Origin: Acetobacteraceae bacterium
GTDB lineage: Bacteria; Pseudomonadota; Alphaproteobacteria; Acetobacterales; Acetobacteraceae
Direction: 5' to 3'
DNA length: 64,000 nucleotides
Assembly: GCA_022842185.1 (NCBI GenBank)
Contig: JALHQB010000006.1
Coordinates: forward strand, 1 to 64,000
This document shows positions 61,812 through 64,000 of the stretch, piece by piece. The notes under the pieces are model-generated. The model was not told the DNA's origin, did no database searches, and saw nothing but the letters and a program-made list of their open reading frames with translations. The stretch's first letter is position 1. Every line of letters starts with the position of its first letter. Both the position numbers and the translations under genes were made by a program.

Positions 61812-62035
61812 AACCGGAGAGGGCCTTGCCCGCTCCGGACCTCACCCACCAAAGGCTTAAGGCCTTTGGAAACCTTCGCTCTGGTGCTGAATGCCGTCGG
61901 TCGGTGCCAAGCTCAATGCCCCTTTCCTGGCATTTGCCAGGTGAGGACCGCCCTGCGTGACAAACGCCAAGATCCCGCGGTCCAGGGACCCGTTGGTCCC
62001 TGGCTGGGTGGTTTGGAGGGGCAGCGCCCCTCCAA
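61812..62035 (-). repeat. Family A intergenic repeat, locus A7
   Basis: A beta module (61812-61885) with a partly decayed first hairpin but intact CCAAAGGC / GCCTTTGG, and an alpha module (61965-62035) with CCAGGGACC / GGTCCCTGG and GGAGGGGC / GCCCCTCC. It ends about 20 bp from the stop of the receptor gene and fills most of the 307-bp gap. Confidence 0.88.
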
Positions 62036-62056
62036 CCTACGTGTCGCGCCCGCCGA

Positions 62057-63052
62057 TCAATTCGCCAACCGTTCCGCCGCCTCGATCAGCGGCTTCCACC
62101 GCGCGATCTCCGCCTGCCAGAAGGCCTGCGCGCCGGCTGGGGTGGTGCGTTCGCCGTTGGCCGGCAGGCTGCCCAGTTCGACCATGCGGCGCGTGACGGC
62201 TTCATCCCGCAGCACTGCCAGCAGCGCGCGGTTCAGCCGCGCGACGACCGGTGCCGGCGTGCCGCCCGGGGCGAACAGCATGTTCCAGCCGGACATGCTC
62301 ATCGCCGGCAATCCGGCTTCGGCGGTGGTCGGCACGTCCGGCAGGGCAGAGGCGCGCGCGGGCGTGCTGATGGCGTAGGCGCGGATGGACCCGGCGCGGA
62401 TCTGCTCGGCGTTGTTGGTGGTCTGGTCGCAGCCCATGTCGAGCGTGCCGCCCATCAGGTCGTTCATCACCAGGGCGTTGCCGCGGTACGGCACCAGCGT
62501 CACCGGCGTGCCGATCGCCGAAACCAGCAGCAGGCTGCACAGATGGCTGGTGGACCCGACCCCGGCATTGCCGAGGTTCAGCGCCCGCCCGTCACGGCGC
62601 ACGATCGCCACCAGCTCGGCGAGGTTCGCCGCTGGAAAGGTGGGGCGCGCGATGATCGACATCGGCACCTCATTCACCATCCCGATCGCTTCCAGCGCCA
62701 GTGGATTGAAGCTGGGATTGCGGATCAGCGTCGGGATCGTCGCCTGCGCCAGGCTGCCGAACAGGATGGTCTGGCCATCCGGACGTGCCGCGGCGACGCG
62801 GGCCTGGCCGATGGCGCCGCCGGCGCCCGAGGCATTCTCGACCACCACCGGTTGGCCGAGATCAGCGCCGAGCGCAGGGGCAATCAGGCGCGCGATGACA
62901 TCGGCCGGTCCGCCCGGCGCGAAGCCCACGATCATCGAGATCGGGCGCGTGGGGAAATCCGCCCCGGGGCTGCCTTGCGCGAATGCCCCGCCGGTGGTGC
63001 CGACGGCGAGTGCGGCCGCGAGCACGCTGCGGCGAAAGGTCCTGAACATCAT
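62057..63052 (-). CDS. Tripartite tricarboxylate transporter substrate receptor (Bug family)
   Basis: 331 residues with a signal peptide (FRTFRRSVLAAALAVGTTGG, ending AFAQG). Mature motifs are PTRPISMIVGFAPGGPADVIARLIA, GQPVVVENASGAGGAIGQARVA, and the late ALPDVPTTAEAGLPAMSMSGW. Bug proteins capture carboxylates in the periplasm. Membrane subunits TctA/TctB are not adjacent, as is common for the many orphan Bug receptors of environmental proteobacteria. ATG 63052; the ATG 3 nt inward is possible. GGGAG lies 4-7 nt upstream. Confidence 0.9.
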   Translation of the reverse strand: MMFRTFRRSVLAAALAVGTTGGAFAQGSPGADFPTRPISMIVGFAPGGPADVIARLIAPALGADLGQPVVVENASGAGGAIGQARVAAARPDGQTILFGSLAQATIPTLIRNPSFNPLALEAIGMVNEVPMSIIARPTFPAANLAELVAIVRRDGRALNLGNAGVGSTSHLCSLLLVSAIGTPVTLVPYRGNALVMNDLMGGTLDMGCDQTTNNAEQIRAGSIRAYAISTPARASALPDVPTTAEAGLPAMSMSGWNMLFAPGGTPAPVVARLNRALLAVLRDEAVTRRMVELGSLPANGERTTPAGAQAFWQAEIARWKPLIEAAERLAN

Positions 63053-63180
63053 GTTGCTCCCGGGGGGTTGCTGCCGGGAGGCTCGCAGCATCCGCGCCGG
63101 ATGGATAGGCCGCCCGTGGCTCCGAGGAGCGGGCAGCGGCCGCCCCGTCAGGCGTCAAGCGCGCCCCTGCCGCGGCATGT

Positions 63181-64000
63181 TCACCCCGGCGGCCGCTTCG
63201 CCCAATCGAAGCCATGGCGCGCACGGGCAAAGCCGTAGTCATACAGGGACCGCATGTAGGTCGCCTCGAAGCGTTCGGTGAAGGGCGTGGTGAAGCCCGC
63301 CCCGATCGAGGCGAGGTTGAAATCCACCCCGTCGCGCTGCGCGGTATCCCAGATGCGCACCACGTCGTTGTACCCACCCGAACTGACCATGGTGGAGATC
63401 GCCCGCTGCGCGATGGTGAGCGTGCTGCGCCCCACCTGCTCCCACGCCGCGTTCAGCCGCCCGTTGCGGATGATGTAGGCGCGCGCCGGCAGGTCCCGAT
63501 GCCGGCCGAGACCGCCGCGCCGCCCTTCGGTGAGGCGGCGCGGATAGAGGAAGACCTGCGTGAAGATGCCGCCATCGACATGCATCTCCTGGAACGGCCG
63601 GCCATCGGCCATCACGTCCAGCATCACCGGCGGGAAGGTGCCCGGCAGCGCCGCCGACGCCAGCAGGATGCGATGGATCAGCTGGCGCGCCCGGGGGTGG
63701 CCGCTCGCGGCGATGGCGCCGATGTTCCAGGTCACCGGCACCTGGGCGTCGAGGTTCGCGGTGCCGACCATGAGCAGCCGGCCTTCGCGATAACCCTCGG
63801 CGATGGCGGCCACCAGCCGGTCGTCGATGGTGCGCCGGATGGTGCCGAGCAGCGGCGTGTTGTCGGCCAGCGCGTCGTTGTTCAGGGCGGCGAGGATGCT
63901 GCGCGGCAGGAACACGTCGCTCGGCGTCAGGTCGGTATAGACCTGCCGCAGCACGTCGTCCCACGCACTGCCCGCGAAGGCGAAGGCGGCGATCAGCGCG
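63181..64000 (-). CDS. Patatin-like phospholipase, 5' end beyond the window
   Basis: 273 codons visible (63181-63999), entering from the right edge. The segment just inside the edge reads AFAFAGSAWDDVLRQVYTDL, typical of the region after the nucleophile of patatin proteins. HVDGGIFTQVFLYPRRL provides the catalytic aspartate (DGG). GTANLDAQVPVTWNIGAIAAS and LASAALPGTFPPVMLDV are family blocks. The nucleophile elbow (GxSxG) lies outside the window. It is unlike the patatin at 13.8 kb in sequence and size. Confidence 0.82.
   Translation of the reverse strand, partial: ALIAAFAFAGSAWDDVLRQVYTDLTPSDVFLPRSILAALNNDALADNTPLLGTIRRTIDDRLVAAIAEGYREGRLLMVGTANLDAQVPVTWNIGAIAASGHPRARQLIHRILLASAALPGTFPPVMLDVMADGRPFQEMHVDGGIFTQVFLYPRRLTEGRRGGLGRHRDLPARAYIIRNGRLNAAWEQVGRSTLTIAQRAISTMVSSGGYNDVVRIWDTAQRDGVDFNLASIGAGFTTPFTERFEATYMRSLYDYGFARARHGFDWAKRPPG

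Overview
The window is high-GC DNA (by eye roughly two thirds G+C) from an alphaproteobacterium, most likely of the Acetobacteraceae (Roseomonas-like). The grounds are alphaproteobacterial gene clusters: rpmH-rnpA-yidD-yidC-yihA with argB nearby, def-fmt-truA facing dapD-dapE, hsp20 followed by a DUF1150 gene, kdsD-lptC-lptA-lptB-rpoN-hpf, an NrnC-type nanoRNase, and many overlapping stop/start codons. The lineage is inferred from gene content. No rRNA or dnaA gene is present to confirm it. One tRNA (Leu, CAG) is present. I see no CRISPR array, transposase, integrase or phage gene.

Layout. 0-5.6 kb: periplasmic binding protein, VOC protein, class II aldolase, DMT exporter, PhnB-like protein, and an ArsR/SRPBCC pair. 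6-11.9 kb: panC, three small unknown genes, a RlmI-type rRNA methyltransferase overlapping a DUF3293 gene and an MFS exporter, and an alpha/beta-hydrolase-fold protein without its nucleophile. 11.9-19.9 kb: sirtuin with tam, patatin with 3-hydroxybutyrate dehydrogenase, a chemoreceptor, and a flavin disulfide oxidoreductase overlapping a TVP38 membrane protein. 20-26.6 kb: ribosomal protein L34, RNase P protein and the membrane insertase genes, then yihA, a flavin monooxygenase, a lipoprotein and argB. 27-36.4 kb: DUF2336/GGDEF pair, dapD-dapE, truA-fmt-def and small heat shock protein. 36.4-39.7 kb: an accessory-looking block of two unusual convergent genes. 40-46.4 kb: hpf, rpoN, LPS transport genes and Kdo precursor synthesis. 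46.5-52.5 kb: glutamate synthase in gltD-gltB order. 52.8-64 kb: Rossmann-fold protein, cfa, tRNA-Leu, nrnC, GST, TPR protein, epimerase-like protein, hydrolase, FAH-family enzyme, tripartite-transporter receptor and a truncated patatin.

The most unusual content lies between genes. At least three families of intergenic repeats recur. Family A (seven loci) pairs two hairpin modules in inverted orientation, like REPIN/BIME elements, and in all seven loci lies against the 3' end of a gene. Its second hairpin exists in several stem versions that keep base pairing. Family B (three copies) is about 100 bp with a strong terminal hairpin; one copy sits inside a family A element, flanked by a short direct repeat. 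Family C (four copies, two in tandem) is about 110-140 bp and reads through as a misleading open frame.

Functionally the region is mostly core: protein maturation, membrane protein insertion, lysine/arginine/glutamate/pantothenate synthesis, outer-membrane LPS export and membrane lipid modification. Single catabolic or uptake genes typical of a metabolically flexible soil or water bacterium are interspersed.
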